Source of the DNA: Siphonodentalium dalli
Lineage: Eukaryota; Mollusca; Scaphopoda; Gadilida; Siphonodentaliidae
Reading direction: 5' to 3'
Length of the DNA: 64,000 nucleotides
Assembly (NCBI GenBank): GCA_032622095.1
Contig: CP136061.1
Span: forward strand, 3,348,001-3,412,000
Both the position numbers and the translations under genes were made by a program. Under the pieces are notes generated by a model, which was not told the DNA's origin, made no database searches, and was given only the letters and a program-made list of their open reading frames with translations. This document shows, piece after piece, positions 35,364-47,162 of this stretch. Positions within the stretch are counted from its first letter, which is position 1, and each line of letters opens with the position of its first letter.

Positions 35364-35988
35364 TCTATTATATATTTTGGGAAATCTGTCTGTCTGTCTG
35401 TGTGTTCGCGATGGACTCGAAAACGACCGAACCGATTTCGATGAAACTTGGTATGTGGGGGTACTTTCAGCCGGGGAGTGGCATGGGCCTATTAATTTGC
35501 CCGTGCGAAATGACCTTGACCTTGAAATCGGGTCATTTCAAGGTCAATCGCCCCGAGTATCACAGGATTTCGATGAAAATTAGTGTCTGGGGATACTTTA
35601 GTATGGGGAGTGTCGTAAGCCTATTCGTTTGCCCTTGCGACATGACCTTGACCTTGAAATCGGGTCAATTCAAGGTCAAATCGCGAATATTGATGGGATT
35701 TCGACGAAATTTTATACATAGGGTTACTTTTGTCCACTGTGTGTTTTGGACGGGTCAAATTGTGACCCTGACCTTGACCTTCAAAATGATCAATTCAATG
35801 TCAAATCGGGTAAAACCGGATGGATTTCGACGGGTACTTTTGTGGGGTACTTTTGTCCGGCCAGTGTTTTGGACGGGTCAAATTGTGACCCCACCTGACC
35901 TTCAAAATGGACAATTCAAGGTCAAATCGCGCAATTCGACAAAAAGCAGAGGGGAAACAGCCCGGACGAAGTCGGGTCCACCTGCTAG
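35364..35988 (+). mobile_element. Non-autonomous Helitron, 625 bp
   Basis: The 5' end TCTATTATATATTTTGGG leads into CTGTCTGTCTGTCTGTGTG. The 3' end has a hairpin CCCGGACGAAGTCGGG (35961-35976; CCC-GAC pairs with GTC-GGG across one bulge) and CTAG at 35985-35988, followed by T. The interior is diverged repeats of TGACCTTGACCTTGAAATCG and related tracts. A 215-codon frame (35402-36049) runs through these repeats and past the 3' terminus, so it is not a Helitron gene. No Rep or helicase motif. The same family occurs inverted at 11371-13355. Confidence 0.8.
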
Positions 35989-37300
35989 TGTTATATATAG
36001 CTACAATGGCACTGTTTATTGTTACGTCCAATGCTTTTTTCGCATTTAATTAGATCTTTCAGTGTTTTCCCAAATAAAATTAATGTACAAAAGCATGACA
36101 AATTCTGAATATTACGGTTTGGTTTACTTAATTTTGGGAACCCAGGCTCCGGGCACCCAAACTTATTATAACGGGTCGGCATAAGGCCTAGAACCGTGTG
36201 TGATATATCATGAATCCGCTTAACAGAGGGTATACTTCCATCACTGGAAATTTCCATCTTTCCTCCATCATTCCATGAACTTCTGTGAGAATTATATCTC
36301 ATGTCCAAGCTGAGCTACATTAGGCCAAAAAAGAGATACTATGTTTCCATACATCGACCGAACATAAAAATAACCCGCTGATCCTAAACTTTTTATTGAT
36401 ATTTTGAGAAAAAGTCAAAATTTAATGCTCATAAATATTGATGATCTTTAGTGTGCAAAACACATGTTTTCTAACATATCCCTGTGAAAAGTGACCACGA
36501 AGTGACAACTGTCTCAAAAGCCCCAGGTGTGTGTTGGGTTGTGGATTAATGGGCATACATTTTGCAATTTTAATTTCCTGAGAGTTGATCTCCTGCCTGC
36601 TTTATGTCTTGTTTTGGGACTTCTGGAACACTATCAACAGACATGGTGGGTGTGTATCTGTATATATACATGTATATAGGTTATCACCACATATGTTAGG
36701 GGTATAGCTACTGTTTTAACAAACCAGGTATGCTCGGTGGGCATACTGGCTACCCCCAGAAAAAGGGATGTAGTTGTCACAATACAAGTACGGTATAATG
36801 GCGGTATTATTGGTAAAATTCTTATAAAAAGTTAGTGACATGAATTTTGTACCAAGTTTATAGCAAAATTTATAAAAAAAATGTGGTATGTGAATGATAA
36901 AAAACTTACTTAAGCATGAAGTAAGTTTAATCTTATAATGTATATTTCCACTGTTAATCAAGTAATACTTTCCCCACAGCATGGGTTAGCATTTTATGTA
37001 ACCGGAGTTGACAAAATACATATTATGATGGGGTCAGCAGGAAGACAGCCACGTACGAGGTTATGCCTACACCAGGCTGAGTGCACCCCATTTGGGAGTC
37101 AGCATGATGTGGATCGTCATATATCCATATCTTGCTGACCCTCAACTGGGCAACATCAGTCGAGGTATTTCTGCAGTTGGCTAAAAAATATCGAAATAAA
37201 AATAAAAATTCCTTACCTACCCTAATTATTTCGCTGGCCTTAACACTTTTATTAATCTATATCATCTCTTTTGGCCCGTTATTTGCAGGTACAGTGCAGG
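35989..37300. other. Unassigned non-coding stretch
   Basis: No gene seen. TACATGTATATA at about 36667 belongs to the palindrome class common in this window. Short frames on both strands have no recognisable product. Confidence 0.5.
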
Positions 37301-37876
37301 AACATGTTTGGAACTACATTGGAACTACAGAGAATAATTCATAATATGATCCCGATCTGAGCTTCAGGTAGTGTAGTTCGATGTTCGTACTAAGAATTAA
37401 AAGTTCAGCATCATACCCACAGGTTGCATCTATGTACATGTACCTGTGTATGTACAGCAGGAAATTCTCTAACGTGGTGACCAGGATGAAATTCATACAA
37501 TGTTCCGCTTCCAGTAAGAAACCGCATCTTTTATTGATCGGAGAGTCGCGCAGCATATCCCATGTTTACGCCTGGAGCCATCAAAATAACGGAAACATGT
37601 TTGGAACTACAGAGAAGAAATTCAGCGCAAACGCCTAATGTGATCCTGAGCTTGAGTTTGATGTTCGTACTAAGAATAAAATGTTCAGCATCGTACCCAC
37701 AGGTTGCATCTACGAGTATGTACATGTGTATATACTGAAGGAAATTTTCTAATGTGCTGACCAGGATGAAAATCATACAATGTTCTGCTTCCAGTAAGAA
37801 ACTGCATCTTTGATTGGTCAGACAGTCGTGCAACATATCCCATGTTTACGTCTGGAGCCATTAGCATAACGGAAAC
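37301..37876 (+). repeat. Tandem duplication, period about 293 bp, two copies
   Basis: AACATGTTTGGAACTACA (37301 and 37594) starts each copy, followed by CCCACAGGTTGCATCTA, GACCAGGATGAAA, CTTCCAGTAAGAAAC and CATATCCCATGTTTACG. The copies differ by scattered substitutions. Frames on both strands repeat accordingly and are not credited. Confidence 0.85.
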
Positions 37877-38031
37877 CAAGACCGCTTCATCGTCTCTCGA
37901 TGGCCGTTTCATGTCATATGTTGGAGAGAGGTTTAGGAGATTTTGACATTTTCTGCTGATCATTATGCGGAATAAGTGCCAAATTAATGTGAATGACCAG
38001 GACTGTTGGCAGAACAAATACATGTACGCCA

Positions 38032-38166
38032 TTGTGGTGGATTGATGGTTACATGTCATGACATTGACCACTTTTAGCCTGTGTTCAACCTTGTCGCTTT
38101 GTGAATCGGTTGAACATAAACCCGAAGTTGTCAATGTCACGCCATGTTACCATCAATACACCACAA
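38032..38166. repeat. 135-bp hairpin (imperfect inverted repeat)
   Basis: Arms of about 59 bp: TTGTGGTGGATTGATGGT ... GTGTTCAACC pairs with GGTTGAACAT ... ACCATCAATACACCACAA, with roughly 80-85% identity and a loop near 38092-38105. It could be a small MITE or a long-hairpin RNA precursor. No target duplication was determined. Confidence 0.7.
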
Positions 38167-39857
38167 CTAAACTTATATTAATACAGGAAAGTTTTCAAAA
38201 TAACATGTAATCACATATTGAATGCATACAATGTGTTCAATTTATCTCAGATTTAGAAACCTGAACAATACGTTGAAAATGTTTGGATCTTTAATCTACA
38301 GTTAAAGGTGACATATGCAACCGGTTTGGCTAAATAATGAATTTAATTGGTTGCCACTTCGGTCAGATGCGATATTTTAGAAATGCTCCTATCTAGTGAT
38401 GTTTGGTGTAACATTTCAATGTTTTGAGATATGTTTCGCATTTTGAGCGAAAACTTCATGACCTAGCTATCTCCCCATATTTTGTCACATCACCGATTGA
38501 GGATAAAGCCTTCGCTGTTGATTTCTACCAACACATAGCATATTTCTGCAACATGAAAAGTCAAGTGATACATGTATTCATTCTTTTACAAAGTATATCT
38601 TATAATTCTAATTGAATACAGAGCCAATGATACGATTTGACCAGAAAAGGAAGAGTTTACGGACTGTCTCAAAATTGTTTTCAAAATCTGATATGATCAA
38701 ATAGACAATTTTGGGGCTATCCCCTATGGGGCTATGGGCCTATTGTGCGACACGGATATTCCGCATGTGAAATAGTATTCCTTGAACTCATAAAATATGG
38801 GATGGATTCTCATCTAACTGAAAAGTGTGGTAGTTACACAAACACAACCTACACTTTTCCACTTTTTGGGATCAGATGTGGGGGCCCAGATCACTCTAAA
38901 ACTGTTGCATGTCACCTTGAAGAGTTTTTTTCTATTATTTCATATATTAATTTCAGTATCATCGAGATGTGTGAAGCGTGTGTATTACATAAATACAACA
39001 GTTCTAACTAAATTACACTCTTGAACAAGCTATATATGCATTAAAGATTCATGAAGAAAATATCTGGTATTTCCATTATCCCCAAGAATCTTTACATCAA
39101 TGTCAGTCAATCACAACATTTAACAGTAAAGTGATGAAGCCAATCAGTATATTGACGATTTTCATCGGCTCCAGAGTTTCTCGACACATAGCTAAAATAG
39201 CATAATAAGTTTCCTGTCATATCTGGTCACAATGCTTATTTCAGTGTTCACAAATTTGTGATTACAACTAATTTAACACTAATGTGTGTCCATTTGAACA
39301 GTCCAGAAATTATCAATAATAGCCATCAAGGAGAATAGAATTAAGTATTTCCAAGAATTTCAACAGTTAGCACCCGTTTTTCTTATTCGCCAAAATTCAA
39401 GTAACAGGAGATAACATTCTGTCAATCGTAAAACTGCGCTTTGATGTTATACAACAGGAATTGCATGCATAAACTATTTATAGTGGCGGTTATGTGACTT
39501 ATAGTTACATGTGTATATTCATTAGGACTGTTATGTGTAGCTTATTCCAGCCTGAGAGCCTAATTTTAATGAGAACTGATTATACACATGTGTATCCAGG
39601 TGATATACACATGTAAAACTTGATCGTTCTTTTGTATTGACAAAACGCAACAGGTGTATCCTCATGTCATGGCTGATTGTCATCTGTATCAGTTGATAGC
39701 ACATGCATGTCATGAACATCTGATTAGAATCAGGGACATTTTCATTGACTTTATAAGCTCTTTGTAACTATACCAGAAATAAAAAATTCTGAATGCAAAA
39801 CATTATGGGCGCAGTGCATGTTCAGCTGAAGTTAGATTGAGATAAAAATAATATTAT
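38167..39857. other. Unassigned non-coding stretch
   Basis: No gene or repeat recognised; AT-rich sequence with scattered short frames. Confidence 0.5.
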
Positions 39858-39990
39858 TCATCCTGACCTGAGGTGTGGGGATGGAAAGATCTCACCCCGA
39901 GAGGCAAGATATTTCGGCCGATTGTCCGGACCCAATAGCTGGTCCGGAAGATGAGATTTTTCTATGCCCACATCCCAGGTCATGGATTAT
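39858..39990. repeat. Imperfect hairpin with a strong apical stem
   Basis: Outer arms TCCTGACCTGAGGTGTGGGG / CCCACATCCCAGGTCATGGA; the apical stem TCCGGACC-caatagct-GGTCCGGA spans about 39926-39949. Likely an old MITE remnant. Confidence 0.55.
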
Positions 39991-40664
39991 TTTTCTCCCA
40001 AACCCAAGAGCCACATACTCAATGTTTTGTCTTATACCCAATTTTGGCACATTTCAGTAGTTTCATAACGGTACATCAGGGGAGAAATCTGATGTCACAT
40101 TTATGATTTTATTTGATGATTTTGGTATATACTGGAAAAGCAAAGCACGATACCCACACAAGCTTGGTTAATTGGTTTGAGTGAAATATACATGGCTAGT
40201 GAAAACGACATGGCTATGTCATCATTGTCCCTAGCATGAATTAAAACACATCTAATCATATATTTAGACTGCCAGTCATTGTTAAATTTTCGGAATGACG
40301 TGTGGTACCATGTCATTGACCAATATGGTACTAAAGGTGTCCTCTACCTGGACCAATTACCTCGTTTGCAGCTGTTGTCCACAATACTGTGATCTCCAAG
40401 AGATCTCGCTCTACTATCAGATGTCAGATCACTGACAACAATTGAGTCGCTTGCTGGTTAGGTCAGCCCCATTTATGTGGAAACAGTTTTCTTTTGATAA
40501 TGGTGATTGGTGATGATGTTCAATTGCCCTTATACATTTACTTGTTGGCGAATCTGTACCCTGCGTAATTCATCCCCAGAGAATAGCGACACAAGGGAAG
40601 AGAGGTACGACTGTTGTCACTCCCGGGCAGCGCATCGGTGAGTTGGTTGAATGGTTAAATATAG
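39991..40664. other. Unassigned non-coding stretch
   Basis: No gene or clear repeat recognised. Confidence 0.5.
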
Positions 40665-40819
40665 AATATCCATACAGTTTTATGAGATACAAGGTTTGTT
40701 TCGCGAGTATGATTCAGCAAATGCCAAATGGGGAACCAAGCTTTAGCAAGGTCCCCATTTGGTGAATTATATATACGAGTGAAAATAAGCCTTGTATCTC
40801 GTTAAACTATATGGGTATT
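40665..40819. mobile_element. Palindromic MITE-like hairpin, about 155 bp
   Basis: Arms of about 70 bp: AATATCCATACAGTTTTATG, GAGATACAAGG and AAATGGGGAACC on the left are matched by GGTCCCCATTTGG, CCTTGTATCTCG and AAACTATATGGGTATT on the right. The loop is near AAGCTTTAGC (about 40737-40746). No coding. Confidence 0.75.
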
Positions 40820-42599
40820 ATTTTTATCCATTGCCAAATTTTAAATATCATAATGAAATTATGTCAGCCTCTGTGCAATTGTTGGCAAAAAAGTATGTTT
40901 TCCTTGTAAACATTAAGGCAATTTGGTAAATAATATTTTGTTCATTGCATATAACAACTAGAGTGGTGTGTTTTACCTCAAGTGGACTACACAAAATTAT
41001 AAAATTATCTTTTGGCTAATGGCTATGCGAGGTGCGAGGGCTGTTGTGACTCTACTCGACTGAAATGGTATGAAAGAGGCTACAATACTATTTCGGATGC
41101 CACGCACCTGGTGTCTCGATGCTCGTAATGAATGATACGGGAGAGTGGCTCCGCCCAGTTGTGACGAGGGATACTAATCCATGCCCGTAATGTTCTCTGG
41201 GTTGAAGACTGATATCATGTCTGAAGGGTGCTTCCGTCTTTTTTATTATTGGTTAAAGCTATAAAACAATATTTTGAACATGAACATGTTATGTTCTTTG
41301 GAATTATTTATCGACTCTTGTGTAGTCCACAACTGCATATAAACAACACAACCATTAGTTCATGCACTCCCATTAGTATTGCAAAGCCCACAAAGTGAAT
41401 ATTTTTAATATATATAAATATGTTTGAACAAATAAAAATCTCTAAAAATAGATAAAAACGTCCCAATACGTGATTTTTTTGGAATAAAGTAGAGACCCAG
41501 TGAAAGACCAGGAATTTTTTATGCGGACCTTTCACATGAAAATATCAATTGAGTTTGAAGATTTATTTTACCTGAATTATAGCCCTTAGTATGTCAGTTT
41601 TGTAATGTTATATATGACCTTTGGCATGATAACATGAACAAACTTCAACAAATTCCATTCATATTGGTTATATGGATCTTTCACAACAATATCTCATTTG
41701 AGTTCAAAAGTAGGGATTGTCAGATATCTTTTCTACCAGAGTTATGGCACTTAGTTCTTCCATTTTTTTTATATATACATAAATTTATTGATTCTTGGTA
41801 AAACAGATTCACTCTAATATGAGCAACCAAAAAAAACTTGACCTAGGGCAATTTTTTATGCACAACCTTAGCTGGGTAGCATCAGTGCTCATGTTAAGAA
41901 TGCGTTATTTGCGACCCTTCAAGTCATTTAAATAATTAAGTATCTGGGATAAACAGCAGCTGAAATATAACTCCTGACAAAGTTACATCTATGTTTTAAG
42001 AATATAATAAAGCTCTTTATTGCTGATTAGTAGCCCATTTATAAATAATTTGATGCCCACAGCACCTATCCAAAATATTAACCATGCATTACTAGTTTTA
42101 CTTTTGTCCAATTTTGCTACATATGTTTAAAGGAACGCTCTTTATTGCTCATTTTTGCTTTTTAAAGACGTCTGAGGTCAAATGACACTCCATTTCAGTT
42201 TATCGCTGTTTTTAAAAATTGACAAATCAGATTGCAACAACCATTTTGGTTATATAATCAATTTGGATGAAATAAGTTTTAGTGTCCTTTTAAGACATTT
42301 GAAGTCTGATGAGATTCCCTGGCATTGGGTCAAATTTTCAACTATTAGAATCCATCGATTTTCACAAAATTGACATTGTTTTGTGCAGGCTAATGTACTT
42401 ATTCCTGGTAAGAAACCTTGTATTGCCATTTGCTAAAAGCACAAATGCTCTGAACTATATATATAAATATTTATGTTTTGTTTTGTTTTTAATAAATATT
42501 GAAATTATTTTCTGCATTGTCTTATTTTGTGGTCCACATGTCATTACTATCTTTAGAGGTAAAATAGCTACTTGGAGTGGTTAGATGGGACACCTTTGA
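40820..42599. other. Unassigned stretch with GCTCTTTATTGCT repeats
   Basis: AACGCTCTTTATTGCTC at 42134-42150 and a variant AAAGCTCTTTATTGCTG at about 42010 lie 125 bp apart. No gene recognised. Confidence 0.5.
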
Positions 42600-42960
42600 A
42601 TTACCAATTAAAATAGTTAGAATAACCATTCTAGGTAGAAAACTTTCCCACCAATAGTAGTTATCAGATTAACTACCCGTAGGTAGTTAAAATTCCAACC
42701 ACCCACAGGTAGTAAAATTAACTACTGGGTAGTTCGTATTCATCCCCCTACCCAAAGTAGTTAAAAATTTGCCTCCCGTTGGGTAGTTAAAATAGCCCCC
42801 GGGGGTAGTTATTTCAACTACCGAATGTAGTTATTTTAACTACCAAAGGTATTTAATTTTTTACCTACCCATCAGGTAGTAAAATTAACCACCCAAGGTA
42901 GCGGGATGAATACGAACTACCTAAAGTAGTAAAATTTAACTACTTTTGGGGTTAATTTAC
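42600..42960. repeat. GTAGTTAAAATTAACTAC palindrome array
   Basis: Irregular repeats of GTAGTTAAAATWAACTACC and its own complement, about 20-30 bp apart and separated by C/G-rich CCCAAAG or GGGGGTAG spacers. The dyad unit could form a series of hairpins. It resembles, in style but not in sequence, the arrays at 17035 and 24284. Confidence 0.8.
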
Positions 42961-43479
42961 CAACTTTGAATTTAGTGTGTAAGTGTGTGTAAGTAACACA
43001 GACTGCCAGGGTGAGCGAACACTAGCATGACATATACACATGTGTGTGTCTGGACAATTCTCATAGTGACTACAGTTACAACAAGAAACAACACATCACA
43101 CTTCTAGAGAAAATGGATCTGAGTAAACAACTTACAACTATTTCAACTTTTTATTCTGTAAGTGTGTCAATTGTTCATAGCATCAATATCAAGTTAAACT
43201 ACATGTATAATGATGCTATAATAAAGATATTGTCCATCAACCAATTACCATAACAACTAATCATTTTTATAGAAACACGTCCCTGATAAATAAAATATTG
43301 ACATGTCTCATCTTTTAGTAATGTCACGATGTGGTAAGCAATCTGTTTATAGGATGGATGTGCAAATATTAGTAGACCGAACTGAAAATCAGATGGTCAA
43401 TGAGTAGAGGCTCGAAGATGGAACTGAGTAAACTCGAGGGAACCTGCATCAAATGGTAATATGAAGGCATTTATATGTT

Positions 43480-44940
43480 TACGACACAGATTATGACGGT
43501 AATATCTACACTCAATCCATGCATACAAATTACCATACGCTTATGATAAACTCTATAGTAAACAATGTCCCCACTCTGTACATAAACATGACGGTACGCT
43601 CATGGTAAAATATACACTCAACTATGTTCCGAATCCATGCCTAAACATGGCGGTACGCTCATGGTAAAATATACACTGAACTGTGTCCCTAATCCAAGCC
43701 TAAACATGACGGTACGCTCACGGTAAAATCTTTGTACTCCCATTTGTTAACTGTAATGACGGTGTTTTTGCCGTGATTTTAACATTATTTAATATTTGGA
43801 CCTCTTGCAATGCACTCCATCATAGTTAGCACATGGTATACACAGCCTTTATGTGAGTAGCATATCAAATGTTATACTCCACCGCCAAGCTACCAATTAT
43901 CTTGTTTACTTTTAGTTGACATAACATTAAAGATCTTGTATCTTACTACACAATATGTATACAGGACATATCATCGCGTGTATGCATATCAGTGGTTTCG
44001 AACCTACTCTCGGTCTAGTGACATTCCTTGCAACCCTTGAATAAATTCACAATATAAACATGACGGTATGCTCATGGTAAAATATACACTGAACTGTGTC
44101 CCTGGTCCATGGCTATGAAGGTACGCGCATTGTAAAATCTACACTGAACTGTGTCCCTGGTCCATGGGTAAACATGACGGTACATTGATGGTAAATTCTA
44201 CATTTAACTACGCCCCGGGTCCATGCCTAGACACGAAGATATGCTCATGGTAAAATTTACACTCAACTATGTCCCTATTCCATGCCTAAATATAACGGTA
44301 CGCTCATGGTAAAATCTACACTCATATGTCCCTGGTCTATGCCTAAATATGACGGCACGCTCATGGTAAAATCTACACTCAACTGTCCCAATCCATGCCT
44401 AAAAATGACGGTACGCTCATGGTAAAATCTACGGTAAAATGTGTCCTTAATCCATCATGAACTTGAAGGTACGCTCACGGTACAATTACACTAAACTATG
44501 TCCCTGGTTCATGTCTAAACATGTTCCTAATCTATGCCTGAACATGACGGTACGCTCATGCTAAAATTTACAGTAAACTATGCCCCTAATCCATGCCTAA
44601 ACATAACGGTACGCTCATGCTAAAATTTACAGAAAACTGTGTCCCTAATCCATGCTTAAACATGACTGTACGTTCATGGTAAAATCTACAGTAAACTGTG
44701 TCCCTAATCTATGCCTAAATATGACGGTACGCTAACGGTAAAATATAGTGTAAACGATGTCCCTAATCCATGCCTAAACATGACTGTACGCTCATTGTAA
44801 AATCAACGATAAACTGTCCCTAATCCATGCCTAAACATGACGGCACGCTCATGGTAAAATATACAATTAGCTATGCCCATAATCCATGCCTAAACATAAC
44901 GGTACGCTCATGGTAAAATATGATCTCAACTATATATCTA
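43480..44940 (+). repeat. Minisatellite, about 59-bp unit, about 20 copies
   Basis: Units of CATGACGGTACGCTCATGGT, AAAATCTACACTSAACTG and TGTCCCTAATCCATGCCTAAA. Copies cluster at 43480-43735 and 44045-44940. The 300 bp between (43740-44040) lack the unit apart from an isolated GTAATGACGGTG. No open frame of note. Confidence 0.9.
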
Positions 44941-45037
44941 CGTCCCAAAACAGATAACATTCAGACAGGAGCATTTGCATGTCTCGAATTCAAATCTACC
45001 ACCCATCGAAAGGAATTACTCACCTATTATGAGACTA

Positions 45038-46740
45038 CTAGGGGGTTGCCCGTCACAAAATGACGGGTATATAAATGTTCTTTGTTATTTTCTAGTGTCC
45101 ACGTTCATGGACACATGGAAAGGTCATACTTCTCTTTTTTGTTACTGGATGCGCGTTGGAACACTTTAGTTCACCAAAACACACCCAGTCCACAGAATTA
45201 TGCGCTTGCACATACTGAACGAACAAAATCAGTATATTATTTAAATACTACTATGCACCAACTGAAACATACTCAATTCAGGAGCCTTCATTCGGGAGCT
45301 TGCTGCACATTTTGAACGGACCACCTTTGGAACCTGTATTCAACTTAATGATCACACGCCTGCACTGCGCGGCCCATTTGTATGAACACTTTATTTCAAT
45401 AAAACTGTATTATTACCCGCACCCCATCTCCCCAACCCATGTATAAGCATGCACATATGGAACGCAACAATCAAAATATTTTACTTTATCTATACTGAAA
45501 CAGGCTCAATTCGGGAGACTTTATTTAGCGGGGGAGGGCATACAGCCCCTTTCTGCGCTTCGCGCACATTATATATATGATCTTAAACTGCGTGCGCTTT
45601 GCGCACATATAGGGAGATTGCAGCACATTTTAAACGGACCCCTTTGGAACCTGTATTCAGCATGCAGACTTTATTTCAATAAAACTGTATTTTTGCCCCC
45701 ACCATCATCTCCCCAACCCACATATATGCATGCACATATGGAACGTAACATTCAAGATATTTTACTTCATCTATACTAACTGAAACAGGCTCAATTCGGA
45801 ACCTTTATTTAGCGGGGGCCCCTTTGTGAGCTTCGCGCACATTATATGAATTTAAACTGCGTGCGCTTTGAGCACATTTTGATCTTTAAACATTTATTCT
45901 GTTATCAGATTTGCACTCAACCGAAAGATTAAAAGAGCATTAATTAGCGTCGGCAGTATTGTTTACACTGTAGGCCCTAGTATTAGGCCTGTCCCGGGAA
46001 AGTGATTTTTCTAACTTAGTTCCGGCGAATTTACTGAGTTCACGGTACCCACTGGCGGGAGGTCAGACTGTGTCCATTCGCCATCTTCCGTGTATACCGG
46101 TACTCCTTCGATTCCACACTCAATGCACAACTTTCGTATCAAAGACAGCATTCTTTACTTATGTTCAAACCCAACTGGCAAATTAAAATACCATATTAGC
46201 ACCAATTCCCAACGACGAACGTTCGAGTCTTGACTCTGCACCCCACTACATCCACCCATTCCCAACGACAGTAGAACGTTCGAGTCTTGACTCTACACCC
46301 CACTATACATGCACTTCCGCAACAAAATCAACATTCGTTACCTAAATTCACACTGAACCTGAACTGACACATTAATTTAGCGCCTATTTCCAACAACGCT
46401 TTGGTAGAGCGCTGGAAGTTTCGCCTACAATAGCAAAGCAAGTGTTGGTTTGCGTTCGACGTCAATGACGTCATTTCGACAAACGTCATAAGAAATAGTG
46501 TCTACTTGAGTGCAAATACTGCAGTTGGGGACCATGTTAGATCTCAGGTTCGGTTTGATCAATCGGCGTAAAATTTGGTGAGTCACCTTTTATCACAAAC
46601 TATAGGCAGTGCTACAAATTTGGGCCACATTGGACGCATGGTTGAAAAGTTATAAACGCGCCAAAAGCGTGACCGAGTTATACACAGATACACACACACA
46701 CAGATACACAGACAGACGACGGGTTATATATATATATAGA
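45038..46740 (-). mobile_element. Non-autonomous Helitron, 1,703 bp, both ends intact
   Basis: On the minus strand the 5' end is TCTATATATATATAACCCGT followed by CGTCTGTCTGTGT, preceded by A (46741). The 3' end has a perfect 7-bp-stem hairpin CCCGTCA-loop-TGACGGG (45049-45067), then 7 nt, CTAG (45038-45041) and T. Insertion between A and T without duplication, TC/CTAG ends and a subterminal hairpin are the defining Helitron features. Inside, two units of about 318 bp repeat (GCACATTTTGAACGGACC / GCACATTTTAAACGGACC; TTCGCGCACATTATAT). There is no Rep/helicase frame. Confidence 0.88.
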
Positions 46741-47162
46741 TACCATGTCACTAAACCGGAAGTTGTCTCAATATCAGGCTAGTAACCACATTTTGAAATG
46801 ATGCACTTTTCCCTCCACCTCGAACCAAATAATATGAAAATTAATGAATAATAAAATCGGAAAAGATAATTACACACATCATACATCTAAAGATTATTTC
46901 AGGCCATTGTGGAAAGAGCATTCTGAATTCTCACACACAAATATACAGCCCAAACCGTTAGAATCTAAAATATATTGAGGGAAACACCAGGAAACTCTAA
47001 GGACATTCTTGAAACGGTTATGATTACAAGGCGTCTGAAAAACTGTACTATCGGTTAAATGGAGAGTATCATCCAACACAAGTAGACATAGGATACACAT
47101 TTATTATATTACAGTGTCACAAGTTGCCTGGTGTAGCATGGTACCAGGCGAGGTGGGACCAA
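46741..47162. other. Unassigned non-coding stretch
   Basis: Lies between the Helitron and the 1.34-kb array. No gene recognised; a short palindromic phrase GGTACCAGGCGAGG / CCTGGTGTAGC sits near 47131-47155. Confidence 0.5.

Noticed and set aside
35402-36049. 215-codon plus-strand frame
   Set aside because: It is made of Helitron-internal repeats and runs past the element's 3' terminus into flanking DNA.
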